Positions 51,046 through 59,584 of a DNA stretch of 64,000 nucleotides are shown in pieces (position 1 is the stretch's first letter; each line of letters starts with the position of its first letter). Both the position numbers and the translations under genes were made by a program. The notes below the pieces were generated by a model. That model had not been told where the DNA came from, made no database searches, and saw only the letters and a program-made list of their open reading frames with translations. The stretch spans positions 186,001 through 250,000 of the forward strand of contig NZ_WHNP01000001.1 in assembly GCF_009362735.1 (NCBI RefSeq), in the 5' to 3' direction. The DNA comes from Paraburkholderia franconis. GTDB taxonomy: Bacteria; Pseudomonadota; Gammaproteobacteria; Burkholderiales; Burkholderiaceae.

Positions 51046-51579
51046 TTATGCGTGGCCACGCGCGGCGTTGATGCGCGTCGGACCGGCTTTCGCTTCGATT
51101 GCGTCGCGCAATGCCGGACGCCATCCGAACGCAAAAAGCGCTTCGGCGAGCACGAACAGCGGCCCGATCACGAGACCGATCAGGTCATCGACGAATGCGG
51201 GCTTGCGGTGCTCATACGCGGCGTGTCCCACGAACTGAATGATCCAGCCCACGACGAACAGACCGGCGCCCAACGCGAGCCATGAAAGCGTCGACTGCGC
51301 GGCGAGCCAGGTGCCGCACGCGATGCACAGCGCGTAAAGGACGGCCATCATCAGGCCGAGCGGCACGTCGAGCGCGAGGTAGTAGGCCACGCTCAGCACG
51401 ACCAGCAGCAACGCCGGCGACACCGGGAACGGCAGCGCTGCAAACGTCCACGCGGGCCGGCTCAACAGCACCGCGAGCGCCAGCACGATCATCGGAATGC
51501 CGACGAAGTGCGTCGCGATGTTGCGGCGGTCACGGTGATAGGCCGCGTATTGCACAAGCTGGTCAGTGAGCGTTCTCAT
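51046..51579 (-). CDS. Mpo1-like (DUF962) membrane dioxygenase
   Basis: A 177-residue membrane protein with four helices. The family's conserved His residues are in IATHFVGIPMIVLALAV and GWIIQFVGHAAYEHRKPAFVDDL. Yeast Mpo1, its relative, is an Fe(II)-dependent dioxygenase of 2-hydroxy fatty acids from phytosphingosine. In bacteria the role is not known, although membrane lipids are the likely target. The start at 51579 (MRTLTDQLVQY) is chosen because the first 18 residues of the longer frame are not like the family. Confidence 0.8.
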   Translation of the reverse strand: MRTLTDQLVQYAAYHRDRRNIATHFVGIPMIVLALAVLLSRPAWTFAALPFPVSPALLLVVLSVAYYLALDVPLGLMMAVLYALCIACGTWLAAQSTLSWLALGAGLFVVGWIIQFVGHAAYEHRKPAFVDDLIGLVIGPLFVLAEALFAFGWRPALRDAIEAKAGPTRINAARGHA

Positions 51580-51697
51580 GGATGCCCGTCCTCGTTGAAA
51601 GTCATCATAATCGCGGTCGGCGGGCCACGACACATTCGGCTAGCCGACAATCCGGCCTGTTCAAACCGACCCAACCGACGGACCGCGCTTCGAACCG

Positions 51698-52426
51698 ATG
51701 ACGCCAGACACTCCATCGAACCCGCCCGAGTTTGTCGCGTTGCTCGAACGCAGCGCGTGGTTTCGCGGCGCGCCCGATGCGCTGCGTATGCAACTGCTCG
51801 AACTCGGCCGCACGCGGCGGGCGCCGGCGGGCCAGCGGCTCTTCAGTCGCGGCGATGCCGACGACGGCTTCTATTGCGTGCTCGACGGCCTGATGCGGAT
51901 TGGCGCGGCAAACGCGGCCGGCAAGGAAGCGCTGCTCGCCGTGATCGAGCCCGTGAACTGGTTCGGCGAGATCGCGCTGTTCGACGGCCAGCCGCGCACG
52001 CACGACGCCTATGCGGAGCGCGATACGCTGCTGTTCCATGTGCCGCGTGCGGCGCTTTCGTTGATGCTCGAACGCAATCCCGCGTTCTGGCATCCGTTCG
52101 GCCTGCTGCTGACGCACAAGCTGCGCCTCGCATTCGACGCGATCGAAGAGGCCGCGCTGCTGCCCGCCGCGCAACGCGTCGCGCGGCGGCTGTTGCTGAT
52201 GGCGGGCGGATATGGCGACGCGGGCACGCTGCGGCGCGTGCTGAAATTGCCGCAGGAAGATCTCGCGATGATGCTCGCGTTGTCGCGTCAAACCACGAAT
52301 CAGATCTTGCGGCAGTTCGAAACGCAAGGCGCGCTCGCGCTGCGCTATGCGGAGATCGAGATCGTCGATGCGCAGAAGCTGAGCGCGTTTGCTGCGTCGG
52401 CGGATAGCGGGGCGGCGCGTAGCTGA
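51698..52426 (+). CDS. Crp/Fnr-family transcriptional regulator
   Basis: A 242-residue regulator. The N-terminal cyclic-nucleotide-binding beta-roll runs from about residue 20 to 130 (GQRLFSRGDADDGFYCVLDGLMRIG, then NWFGEIALFDGQPRTHDAYAERDT). The C-terminal helix-turn-helix is in LKLPQEDLAMMLALSRQTTNQILRQFETQGAL. No iron-sulfur cysteine cluster of the Fnr type is seen, so it likely senses a nucleotide or another ligand. Its targets are unknown. Confidence 0.88.
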   Translation: MTPDTPSNPPEFVALLERSAWFRGAPDALRMQLLELGRTRRAPAGQRLFSRGDADDGFYCVLDGLMRIGAANAAGKEALLAVIEPVNWFGEIALFDGQPRTHDAYAERDTLLFHVPRAALSLMLERNPAFWHPFGLLLTHKLRLAFDAIEEAALLPAAQRVARRLLLMAGGYGDAGTLRRVLKLPQEDLAMMLALSRQTTNQILRQFETQGALALRYAEIEIVDAQKLSAFAASADSGAARS

Positions 52427-52474
52427 GCGGTTGCCGCGCCGCGTTGACGGGCGCCGACCGCCCCGCGCCGAGCA

Positions 52475-52732
52475 CTAGAACGGGTTGTCGATCACGCCCG
52501 GCTTCGCGTCGGGCTCCTCCTTGACCTGCTCCGGCAGATGCGCGTCCGCCTGCAACGCGGCAACGACGCTGTCGAGCGCCTCCTTGAGCGCCAGCGCCGC
52601 CTTCAGCCCGCGCTTGTCCTTTGTGATGTCGAGCGTGCCGCTCACGACGACGCGCGTGGTGCCGTTCGACACCGTCAGCGCGTCGCCCTGGATGTTGAGC
52701 ACATCGTCGTCGTTCGAATACGCTTTAAACAC
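52475..52732 (-). CDS. Small hypothetical protein
   Basis: An 85-residue cytosolic protein, MFKAYSNDDDVLNIQGDALT, with a beta-hairpin-like N-terminus (VSNGTTRVVVSGTLDITKDKRG) and a helix (LKAALALKEALDSVVAALQAD). The start overlaps the end of the endonuclease gene upstream (stop at 52725) by 8 bases, so the two are likely cotranscribed. No family is recognised. The link to a secreted nuclease might suggest an accessory or immunity role, but nothing else supports that. Confidence 0.65.
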   Translation of the reverse strand: MFKAYSNDDDVLNIQGDALTVSNGTTRVVVSGTLDITKDKRGLKAALALKEALDSVVAALQADAHLPEQVKEEPDAKPGVIDNPF

Positions 52733-53474
52733 CTTTCAGCCCTCCCGGACGCTGGTCCTTGAGTTTTTCCGGAATGCCCGGAAAGCGAATTCCGCTCATC
52801 GCTTCGAGCTCGTGCACGGTCTTCACGTCGTAGCGGTCGGTCGCCACGTTGTCCGCGACGATCGCGAACGCGAGCTTCTTCGACGGCACGTAGACGACCT
52901 TGAACAGTTGCGTCGGCACGAATACGCGCGTCGGCCCGATGGTCTGCAACTGCGAGCCCGTGAAAAGCGGCCCCGTGACGACATACGTGTCGTCGTACTT
53001 CTTCGACAGCGCGCGCACGGCCGTCTCGATGTGCGACCACAGGTGCTGGTTGTTGACACGATTCTGCGGCACGACGTTCGCGAGCGAAAACGATTGTGCC
53101 ATCGCTTCCTCGTTCCAGCGGTTGCCCGCGGGACTCATGTGGCCGCGATCGAAGCCGCTGCGCTTGTAGTCGGCGAGCGTTGCGCCTTCGCCATCGGGCA
53201 GGCGCGAGTCCTCGAAGAATCTGTTCGTGCGGACCATGTCCTTCGCGGCCTCGATATGGTCGCGCGTCAGATGCTCGGCGGACCACAACGGGCCGTGCGT
53301 GATGCCGGAATGCAGGACGGCGAAATCCGAATAGCACAGCATGTGCGTCTTCGGCGTCATCTTTGCGTTCGTCAGCACGGGCCATTGGGCGTCGGGCGTG
53401 AAATCCGTGCAGGACGGTGCCGCCGATACATGGCTCGCGGCCACGATCAGCAGACTGGCTAACCACTTCTTCAT
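52725..53474 (-). CDS. Secreted DNA/RNA non-specific endonuclease
   Basis: A 249-residue protein with a signal peptide (MKKWLASLLIVAASHVSAA). The nuclease active-site motif is YKRSGFDRGHMSPAGNRWNEEAM, with the DRGH catalytic His and an Asn in the NxxNxxxW-type stretch NVVPQNRVNNQHLWSHIE for the metal. It degrades DNA and RNA outside the cytoplasm. The start at 53474 begins the signal; the longer frame is not convincing. It may serve nutrient scavenging or competition. The following 85-residue gene overlaps it. Confidence 0.9.
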   Translation of the reverse strand: MKKWLASLLIVAASHVSAAPSCTDFTPDAQWPVLTNAKMTPKTHMLCYSDFAVLHSGITHGPLWSAEHLTRDHIEAAKDMVRTNRFFEDSRLPDGEGATLADYKRSGFDRGHMSPAGNRWNEEAMAQSFSLANVVPQNRVNNQHLWSHIETAVRALSKKYDDTYVVTGPLFTGSQLQTIGPTRVFVPTQLFKVVYVPSKKLAFAIVADNVATDRYDVKTVHELEAMSGIRFPGIPEKLKDQRPGGLKGV

Positions 53475-53749
53475 GGATGTGAAAGCGAATGAGGGGCCGC
53501 AAGTATAGCCGCGCGTGCTATGTGCGAGGCAAGGACTACATGCGATTTGCACCGCATCGCCGCCGCAATCGGCAAAAGCGTAACGACAGCGTCAGTGAGC
53601 GGCAATTTATGCTGATTTCGCTTGGACGAAAGGAGTGGAGTAAGAATGCAGAGCGAATGAAAATCCGCGCCCGCCGAGGGACGGCGGGGCGGGGCTCAAC
53701 TAATGGAAGCGAAAGGAATCAGTCGAAAGCGAAGCGGTCCGAACCGGAC

Positions 53750-54109
53750 TCAGCGTCCGAACACGCTGTGCTCGGCGTGAACAGGCAGCCGGTCGACGGC
53801 CTGCAGACGCCAGAAGCCGTTCATCGGCGAACGCGTGCGGTCGGACGACCACGCCGCGCTGCCTTGTGCTGAACTGACCTGCTGCCGCCGGTCCACGTGC
53901 AGGCCGTTCAACGTGCATAAGGGTGCGTCTGCGCTGGGCGCGCAAAGCTTGGTGACGCCGTCCTCGTCATGAAGTTCGCCCCAAGGGGGCAGGTCGATCC
54001 CATCGTGTGCCTCTCTCGACCAGCGACGCTCGTCGGTGTCGAGCCATAGCACGGCGTAATCGTGATTGACGGTGGGGTCCGAACCGTTGATCAATATCGT
54101 CAGCCGCAT
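53750..54109 (-). CDS. Hypothetical protein
   Basis: A 119-residue protein, MRLTILINGSDPTVNHDYAVLWLDTDERR, without signal or membrane segments. The N-terminal half looks like a compact beta-domain (SREAHDGIDLPPWGELHDEDGVTKLCAPSA); the rest is unclear. It is flanked by about 200-270 bases of noncoding DNA on both sides. No homologous family is recognised, and the coding nature rests on its length and codon pattern. Confidence 0.5.
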   Translation of the reverse strand: MRLTILINGSDPTVNHDYAVLWLDTDERRWSREAHDGIDLPPWGELHDEDGVTKLCAPSADAPLCTLNGLHVDRRQQVSSAQGSAAWSSDRTRSPMNGFWRLQAVDRLPVHAEHSVFGR

Positions 54110-54328
54110 TAGACAGTCCCCCGGTGAAAAAGGTGGTGCGCTTCTCAGTCTATGCCGGGCCGGACGTTATGCAAGACAAACAGCTATCGCGAAGATTGAA
54201 AAACCCAATTGGGAACGCATCGCTGAACACCTAGATTAAATGAACGGCACAGGTGCGCGCGTCTGGCCGGTGGTCGACCATGAAAAGCACGTGCGCTCCC
54301 ACAATACAGGCTTTGGATGGAGGCTCAG

Positions 54329-54751
54329 ATGTCGCAACTCAAGGGTTCGAAAACTGAAGAGAATCTGAAGGCCGCATTTGCCGGCGAGTCGCAGGCTAAT
54401 CGCCGCTATCTGTACTTTGCAGCGAAGGCGGACGTCGAGGGACAGAACGACGTCGCCGCACTATTCCGCTCGACAGCCGAAGGCGAAACAGGCCACGCGC
54501 ATGGCCACCTCGAATACCTCGAAGTCGTCGGCGATCCGGCAACGGGACTGCCGTTCGGTTCGTCGCGCCAGAACCTGCAATCGGCGATTGCGGGTGAAAC
54601 GCACGAATACACCGACATGTATCCGGGCATGGCGAAGACCGCGCGCGAGGAAGGCTTCGACGAAATCGCGAACTGGTTCGAAACGCTCGCCAAAGCCGAG
54701 CGCAGTCACGCGAATCGCTATACGAAGGCACTGGACGCACTGGTCGACTGA
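54329..54751 (+). CDS. Rubrerythrin (rubredoxin-less form)
   Basis: A 140-residue ferritin-like di-iron protein. The iron-binding Glu residues are in [39 protein letters not shown] and [20 protein letters not shown], with a further [15 protein letters not shown]. The usual C-terminal rubredoxin domain with CxxC pairs is absent, so electrons must come from a partner. The start at 54329 has GGAGG six bases upstream. It lies upstream of an Fe-S protein and DUF3501 gene, a common trio suggesting peroxide detoxification. Confidence 0.93.
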   Translation: MSQLKGSKTEENLKAAFAGESQANRRYLYFAAKADVEGQNDVAALFRSTAEGETGHAHGHLEYLEVVGDPATGLPFGSSRQNLQSAIAGETHEYTDMYPGMAKTAREEGFDEIANWFETLAKAERSHANRYTKALDALVD

Positions 54752-55191
54752 TGCCGCAGGCGCCGGCATCCGTGGCCGGCGCGCTCCATTGCAGTCAGTC
54801 TGTGTGCTAACGCCTTGCTGGCGGACGGCAGGCTTAACGTAATCCGACGGCAGGATAGCGGGCCGAAGCGCAACACGAAGCGGCGCAACAAAACCGACGC
54901 GAGATGAAGCAAGAGAAAGCGAGACGATCGCGATCTCGCGCGTGCGGTTGCGCATCCATCGATTGCGCGCGGAAGAACGAACGCATGGGACGGGAGTAGT
55001 GCGCTAAAGAGCCACTCCCGTCGACCGCGCTGCATGGGACGGGAGTAGTGCGCTAAAGAGCCAACTCCCGTCGACCGCGCTGCATGGGACGGGCGTAAGG
55101 CTCTGAAGAGCCAACTCCCGTCGACCGCGTTGCATGGGACGGGCGTAAGGCTCTAAAGAGCCAACTCCCGTCGACAAAGGAGACGCACGCG
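54752..55191. other. Region between rubrerythrin and the Fe-S gene
   Basis: 440 bases. After the rubrerythrin stop a stem GCGCCGGC-N7-GCCGGCGC (near 54770-54793) may end or stabilise the transcript. The second half is the four-unit hairpin array. No coding frame is convincing. Confidence 0.6.
54983..55175 (+). repeat. Array of four tandem 50-base hairpin units
   Basis: Units start at 54983, 55032, 55082 and 55132, with lengths 49, 50 and 50 and a shorter last one ending near 55175. Each carries the inverted arms GACGGG(A/C)GT and ACTCCCGTC around a short variable core. In units 3 and 4 the core includes a second stem GGCTCT-N2-AGAGCC. The arms are conserved while the core varies in step (paired changes such as GGAGTAGTGCGC versus GGCGTAAGGCTC). 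The array ends 16 bases before the Fe-S gene start and includes no T-run. Confidence 0.9.
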
Positions 55192-56529
55192 ATGCCTCAC
55201 AAGGAAGGCAGTCTCGAAGCGCCGATCCGCTATCCGCTCGAATGGCAATCGGATGCTTTCTACGATCAGGATGCGATCGATCAGGAACTGACGCGCGTGT
55301 TCGACATCTGCGCGGGATGCCGCCGTTGCGTGTCGTTGTGCGGCACGTTCCCGACGCTGTTCGATCTCGTCGATGAAACAGAGATGGGCGAAGCGCACGA
55401 GGTCGACAAGAAGAAATTCGGCGCCGTCGTCGACCAGTGTTATCTGTGCGACCTGTGCTACATGACGAAATGCCCGTATGTGCCACCGCATAGCTGGAAC
55501 GTCGATTTTCCGCATCTGATGCTGCGTGCGAAGGCGGCGAGATACAAGCGCGGCGAGGTTGAGTTGCGCGACAGGTTTCTGTCGAACACGGATGCGCTCG
55601 GCACGTTCGCGGGCATTCCCATCGTCACGCAGACGGTCAACGCGGTGAATCACACGGGCGCGGCGCGCGGCCTGATGGAAAAGGCGCTCGGCGTCGACAA
55701 GAAGGCCTGGCTGCCCGATTTCGCGTCGCGCAAATTTCGCAGTGGGGCAAGGAAATCGCCGCAGGTGCAGGTGAAGGACGGCGAGCGCACGCCCGGCAAA
55801 GTGGCGATCTACTCGACCTGTTATGTGAATTTCAACGAGCCCGGCATCGGTCACGACCTGCTGGCCGTGCTCGCGCACAACGACATTCCGTACGAACTCG
55901 TATCGAGTGAAGCGTGCTGCGGCATGCCGTTGCTCGAGCAGGGCAATCTCGCTGGCGTCGCGGCGAAGAAAGAGAAGAACATGCCCGTGCTCGCGCGTTA
56001 TGCACGCGACGGCTACGCGATCATCGGCGCAATTCCGAGCTGCGTGCTGATGTACAAGCACGAACTGCCGCTGATGTTCCCCGACGATCCCGACGTGCGC
56101 GCCGTCAGCGAGGCGTTCTGGGACCCGTTCGAATACTTCGTGTCGCGTTATCGCGACGGGCTGCTGAAGACCGACTTCAACACGCCGCTCGGCAAGGTGT
56201 CGTATCACGTGCCGTGTCACGCGCGTGTGCAGAACATCGGACGCAAGACCTCGGAGACTTTCGCGCTCGTGCCGGGTACGCAGGTGACGGTCGTCGAGCG
56301 CTGCTCGGGCCATGCGGGCACGTTCGGCGTGAAGAAGGAATTTCACGCGATGGCGATGAAGATCGGCACGCCCGTCTTCAAGGCGATGGCGCAGGCGCAG
56401 CCCGATTTCATCTCGTCCGATTGCCAGCTTGCGGGCCATCACATCGAACAGGGCTTCGACGAAAACGGCTTGCCGAAGACGCAGCTCGCGCACCCGTTGA
56501 CGCTGCTGCGCAAAGCGTACGGCCTTTGA
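55192..56529 (+). CDS. Fe-S/CCG-domain oxidoreductase (GlpC / heterodisulfide-reductase-like)
   Basis: A 445-residue protein with two N-terminal [4Fe-4S] ferredoxin motifs, FDICAGCRRCVSLCGTFP and VDQCYLCDLCYMTKCPYVPP, and two C-terminal CCG domains, recognisable in SSEACCGMPLLEQGN and VVERCSGHAGTFGV. This architecture is found in GlpC, HdrD and LutA-like electron carriers. It is likely to relay electrons, perhaps to the rubrerythrin upstream. The start at 55192 follows AAAGGAGA. The following DUF3501 gene starts 22 bases later, completing a widespread gene trio. Confidence 0.9.
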   Translation: MPHKEGSLEAPIRYPLEWQSDAFYDQDAIDQELTRVFDICAGCRRCVSLCGTFPTLFDLVDETEMGEAHEVDKKKFGAVVDQCYLCDLCYMTKCPYVPPHSWNVDFPHLMLRAKAARYKRGEVELRDRFLSNTDALGTFAGIPIVTQTVNAVNHTGAARGLMEKALGVDKKAWLPDFASRKFRSGARKSPQVQVKDGERTPGKVAIYSTCYVNFNEPGIGHDLLAVLAHNDIPYELVSSEACCGMPLLEQGNLAGVAAKKEKNMPVLARYARDGYAIIGAIPSCVLMYKHELPLMFPDDPDVRAVSEAFWDPFEYFVSRYRDGLLKTDFNTPLGKVSYHVPCHARVQNIGRKTSETFALVPGTQVTVVERCSGHAGTFGVKKEFHAMAMKIGTPVFKAMAQAQPDFISSDCQLAGHHIEQGFDENGLPKTQLAHPLTLLRKAYGL

Positions 56530-56551
56530 TCTTCAATCAGCGAGGATACCG

Positions 56552-57133
56552 ATGAGCATCGCAAGGAACTCCCTGTTGTCGCTCGAAAACTATGCGAAGG
56601 CGCGCAAGACGATGCGCGAGCAGATCATCGAGCACAAAAAGCTTCGCCTTGTCAGGCTGGGCAATCACGTGACGTTCCTGTTCGAAGACGAACTGACGAT
56701 CCGCTATCAGATCCAGGAGATGCTGCACATCGAGAAGATCTTCGACGAGGACGGCATTCAGGGCGAACTCGAAGTGTATCTGCCGCTCGTGCCCGACGGC
56801 AGCAACTTCAAGGCGACGATGCAGATCGAGTATGCGAACGAAGTCGAACGGCGCGCGGCGCTGTCCCGGCTGATCGGCATCGAGGACCGCGTGTTCATGA
56901 AGGTGGACGGCGAAGAGCCCGTCTATGCGATCGCCGATGAAGACCTCGAACGCGAGACCAACGAAAAGACTTCAGCCGTCCATTTCGTGCGCTTCGAGCT
57001 GACGCCGTCGATGAAGGCGCGCCTTCGCGACGGCGCGGGCTTGCACATCGGTTGCGATCATCCGAACTATCCGGTGGACGTGCAGGCGGTCCCCGACGAA
57101 GTGCGAGCGTCGCTCGTCAGCGATCTCGCCTAA
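56552..57133 (+). CDS. DUF3501 family protein
   Basis: A 193-residue cytosolic protein, MSIARNSLLSLENYAKARKTMRE, of the DUF3501 family, with the conserved KKLRLVRLGNHVTFLFEDELTIRYQIQEMLHIEKIF. No enzyme motif is visible. It is encoded with rubrerythrin and the Fe-S protein here and in many other proteobacteria, so the three probably act together in the peroxide or oxidative-stress response. Its end overlaps the convergent GNAT gene by about four bases. Confidence 0.9.
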   Translation: MSIARNSLLSLENYAKARKTMREQIIEHKKLRLVRLGNHVTFLFEDELTIRYQIQEMLHIEKIFDEDGIQGELEVYLPLVPDGSNFKATMQIEYANEVERRAALSRLIGIEDRVFMKVDGEEPVYAIADEDLERETNEKTSAVHFVRFELTPSMKARLRDGAGLHIGCDHPNYPVDVQAVPDEVRASLVSDLA

Positions 57134-57594
57134 AGCGGCTTGCGATAGACGACGAAGCCCGACCGGTCCGCGACCTTGTCGTAGAGCTGCATCGCGGCGC
57201 GGTTCGTCTCGTGCGTGAGCCAGTACACGCGCTCGGCGTGCGCGGCCTTCGCGGCGGCGTAGACGGCTTCGATCAGCGCGCGCCCCACGCCTTTGCCGCG
57301 CTCCGAATCGAGCGTGAACAGGTCGTGCAGATAGCACGTCGGTCCCGCCATCAACGTGCTGCGGTGATACAGGTAATGCACGAGACCGACCAGCGTGCCG
57401 TCGCCGCGCTCGGCGACCATTGCGTGCATCGGTTCGAGTCCGTCGAAAAAGCGCGCCCACGTGAGCCGAGTAATGTCGAGCGGCAGCGCCGTTACGTCGA
57501 AGCGTCCGTAGAAGCGGTTATAGCCGTCCCACAACGGCAGCCACGCTTCGTAATCGGCGGGAACGACAGGGCGGATGTTCACAGCTTGCGTCAC
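57130..57594 (-). CDS. GNAT-family N-acetyltransferase
   Basis: A protein of about 154 residues with a GNAT fold: strand VNIRPVVPADYEAWLPLWDGYNRFY, then the acetyl-CoA loop LDSERGKGVGRALIEAVYAAAKA (R-x2-G-x-G), then TNRAAMQLYDKVADRSGFVVYRK. The GTG at 57594 is preferred because AAGGAG is nine bases upstream; an ATG at 57633 would add 13 residues without support. The substrate is unknown. Confidence 0.87.
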   Translation of the reverse strand: MTQAVNIRPVVPADYEAWLPLWDGYNRFYGRFDVTALPLDITRLTWARFFDGLEPMHAMVAERGDGTLVGLVHYLYHRSTLMAGPTCYLHDLFTLDSERGKGVGRALIEAVYAAAKAAHAERVYWLTHETNRAAMQLYDKVADRSGFVVYRKPL

Positions 57595-57692
57595 GGGCAG
57601 CGCTCCTTGTATCGGCAGGTATCGTCGAAGCATAGGGTTTCTGTGGCACCATTGTTAGCTCCACGTCGAACTCAAAATCTGGAGCCACGCAA

Positions 57693-59189
57693 TTGGACTA
57701 CGGGCTGTTGATGTCGAGCTTCGCGAGCGAGGCGGCCGGGCGCAAGCTCACGCAGCAGATGCTGCTTTACGAAAGCCTGCGTCATGCGATCCTGAATGGC
57801 GACATCCGCCACGGCACTCAGCTCGTGCCGACGCGCGCGCTTGCCGAGCAGCTCGGCATCGCGCGCAACTCGGTACTGTACGCCTACGAACGGCTCGCCG
57901 AAGAGGGCTTTATCGCCGCGAGCCGCCACGGGTCGATCGTCAGTTGTGTCGCGCTTCCTGGTGCCAATGCGGAGGCGTCCATCGCCGCGCCCGTCAGCCG
58001 GCTGTCGCGGCGCGTCGCAGGACTGCCGCCCGATCGCGGCAGCACGCGTGGCACGGGCGGCGCGACGGGCATGCATGCGCCGTTTCAGGCGGGCGTGCCC
58101 GCGCTCGACGAGTTTCCCGTCGCGCAATGGCGCGCATCGATGGAACGCGCGTGGCGCTCGGTCGATGCGCGCGATCTCGGCTATGGCTACTACGCGGGTC
58201 ATCCGTCGCTCAGGCGCGCCGTTGCCGAATACGTGCGCGTGTCGCGCAGCGTGCGCTGCGCGGCCGATCAGGTGTTCATCACGTCGGGCACGCACACGAG
58301 TCTCGACTTGTGCGCGCGCATGCTCGCCGATCCGGGCGATTCCGCGTGGCTCGAAAACCCCGGCTATCACGGCGCGCGAATCGCGTTTCAGTCGGCGGGC
58401 CTGAACGTCGTGCCGATTCCCGTCGACGCCGCCGGCATCGCACCCACCGACGAGCACTGGCAGCGCACGCCGCCGCGCCTCGTCTACATCACGCCATCGC
58501 ATCAATATCCGCTTGGCAGCGTGCTGGGCCTGGAGCGGCGCTGGTCGATCATCGACAACGTCGTCGAACGCGGCGCCTGGATCATCGAGGACGACTACGA
58601 CAGCGAGCTGCGCCACAGCGGCCCGCCGCTGCCGTCGGTGCAAGGCCTGCGGCCCGCGACGCCCGTCGTCTATCTCGGCACGTTCAGCAAGACGATGTTC
58701 CCGGCGCTGCGTATCGGCTTCATGATCGTGCCGGCCAATCTCGCACCGGAAATCGGCAGCGTGATCGGCGAGATGTCGCGCCAGGGACGCATCGCCGATC
58801 AGATCGCGCTCGCGGACTTCATCGAAAGCGGCAAGTACGCGCGCCATCTGCGAAGGATGCGGCGCATCTACCAGCAGCGGCGCGAGGCGATGGTCAGCGC
58901 GATTCATCAGCACATGCGCGATCTCGTGACGGTTTCGTCCGATGGCAGCGGCATGCATCTGACGATGCGGCTCGATGCGCCGTTGCAGGACCGCGACGTG
59001 AGCATCGCGTTGCGCGAGAAGGGCATCGCCGTGTCGCCGCTGAGCGCGTACTGCCATCAGGGCGAAGACGCCGCGCGATACAACGGCTTCATGCTCGGCT
59101 ATGCAGGCGTGCATCCGGACAAGGCGGACCGGCTCGTTGCCGAACTCGGCGCGGCGATCCGCTCGTTGACTGTCGGCAAACGATATTAA
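57693..59189 (+). CDS. MocR-type regulator (GntR DNA-binding plus aminotransferase domain)
   Basis: A 498-residue protein. The N-terminal GntR winged helix spans about residues 15-80 (LYESLRHAILNGDIRHGTQLVPTRALAEQLGIARNSVLYAYERLAEEGFI). The C-terminal fold type I PLP domain has the Schiff-base lysine in LGTFSKTMFPALRIGF and the Asp of EDDYDSELR. Such regulators respond to PLP or amino acids and often control vitamin B6 or GABA genes; no pdx gene is nearby, so the target is not evident. The start is TTG at 57693. It is divergent from the GNAT gene, which is a possible target. Confidence 0.9.
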   Translation: MDYGLLMSSFASEAAGRKLTQQMLLYESLRHAILNGDIRHGTQLVPTRALAEQLGIARNSVLYAYERLAEEGFIAASRHGSIVSCVALPGANAEASIAAPVSRLSRRVAGLPPDRGSTRGTGGATGMHAPFQAGVPALDEFPVAQWRASMERAWRSVDARDLGYGYYAGHPSLRRAVAEYVRVSRSVRCAADQVFITSGTHTSLDLCARMLADPGDSAWLENPGYHGARIAFQSAGLNVVPIPVDAAGIAPTDEHWQRTPPRLVYITPSHQYPLGSVLGLERRWSIIDNVVERGAWIIEDDYDSELRHSGPPLPSVQGLRPATPVVYLGTFSKTMFPALRIGFMIVPANLAPEIGSVIGEMSRQGRIADQIALADFIESGKYARHLRRMRRIYQQRREAMVSAIHQHMRDLVTVSSDGSGMHLTMRLDAPLQDRDVSIALREKGIAVSPLSAYCHQGEDAARYNGFMLGYAGVHPDKADRLVAELGAAIRSLTVGKRY

Positions 59190-59227
59190 ACCAAATGGTT
59201 GAATAATGCCGAAGCCGTGTCTATACT
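59189..59227 (+). promoter_or_regulatory. Promoter and operator of the ArsR/SRPBCC pair; likely leaderless start
   Basis: TTGAAT (59199-59204) and TATACT (59222-59227) are separated by 17 bases. Transcription would start about 59234-59235, at the ATG itself, so the mRNA is probably leaderless. The palindrome AACCAAATGGTT (59189-59200) overlaps the -35 box and suits autorepression by the ArsR protein. Confidence 0.75.
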
Positions 59228-59234
59228 CGGGCTC

Positions 59235-59555
59235 ATGAACGAGTCCGCACTTGACAGCGTGTTCCACGCGCTGTCCGATCCCACCCGGCGCGCGATGCTC
59301 GCGCAGCTTGCCGTTGGCGAACGCAATATCGGCGAGCTGGCCGCGCCGTTCGCGATGTCGTTCGCGGCGGCATCGAAGCATGTGAAGGTGCTGGAAGGCG
59401 CAGGGCTGGTCCAGCGCCGCGTGGAAGGGCGCTCGCATATCTGCCGGATCGAACCGGCGCCGCTCGCCGCCGCCGATGCGTGGCTGCGCTTCTATGAACG
59501 CTTCTGGAGCAGCCGGCTCGACGTGCTCGAAGACCTGCTGCGCAATCCACCGTAA
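59235..59555 (+). CDS. ArsR/SdpR-type repressor
   Basis: A 106-residue winged-helix repressor: MNESALDSVFHALSDPTRRAMLAQLAVGERNIGELAAPFAMSF, then AAASKHVKVLEGAGLVQRRVEGRSHICRIEP. It lacks the metal-binding cysteines of ArsR sensors and is of the SdpR-like type usually paired with SRPBCC (AHSA1) proteins. The start at 59235 coincides with the predicted transcription start. It is followed 29 bases later by the SRPBCC gene, whose ligand may control it. Confidence 0.88.
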   Translation: MNESALDSVFHALSDPTRRAMLAQLAVGERNIGELAAPFAMSFAAASKHVKVLEGAGLVQRRVEGRSHICRIEPAPLAAADAWLRFYERFWSSRLDVLEDLLRNPP

Positions 59556-59584
59556 GCATCTTGTCGACAGGGGGACAAGCGGCG

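Noticed and set aside
54983..55175. CRISPR array
   Set aside because: The units are adjacent with no unique spacers, each unit is itself a hairpin, and no cas gene is in the window.
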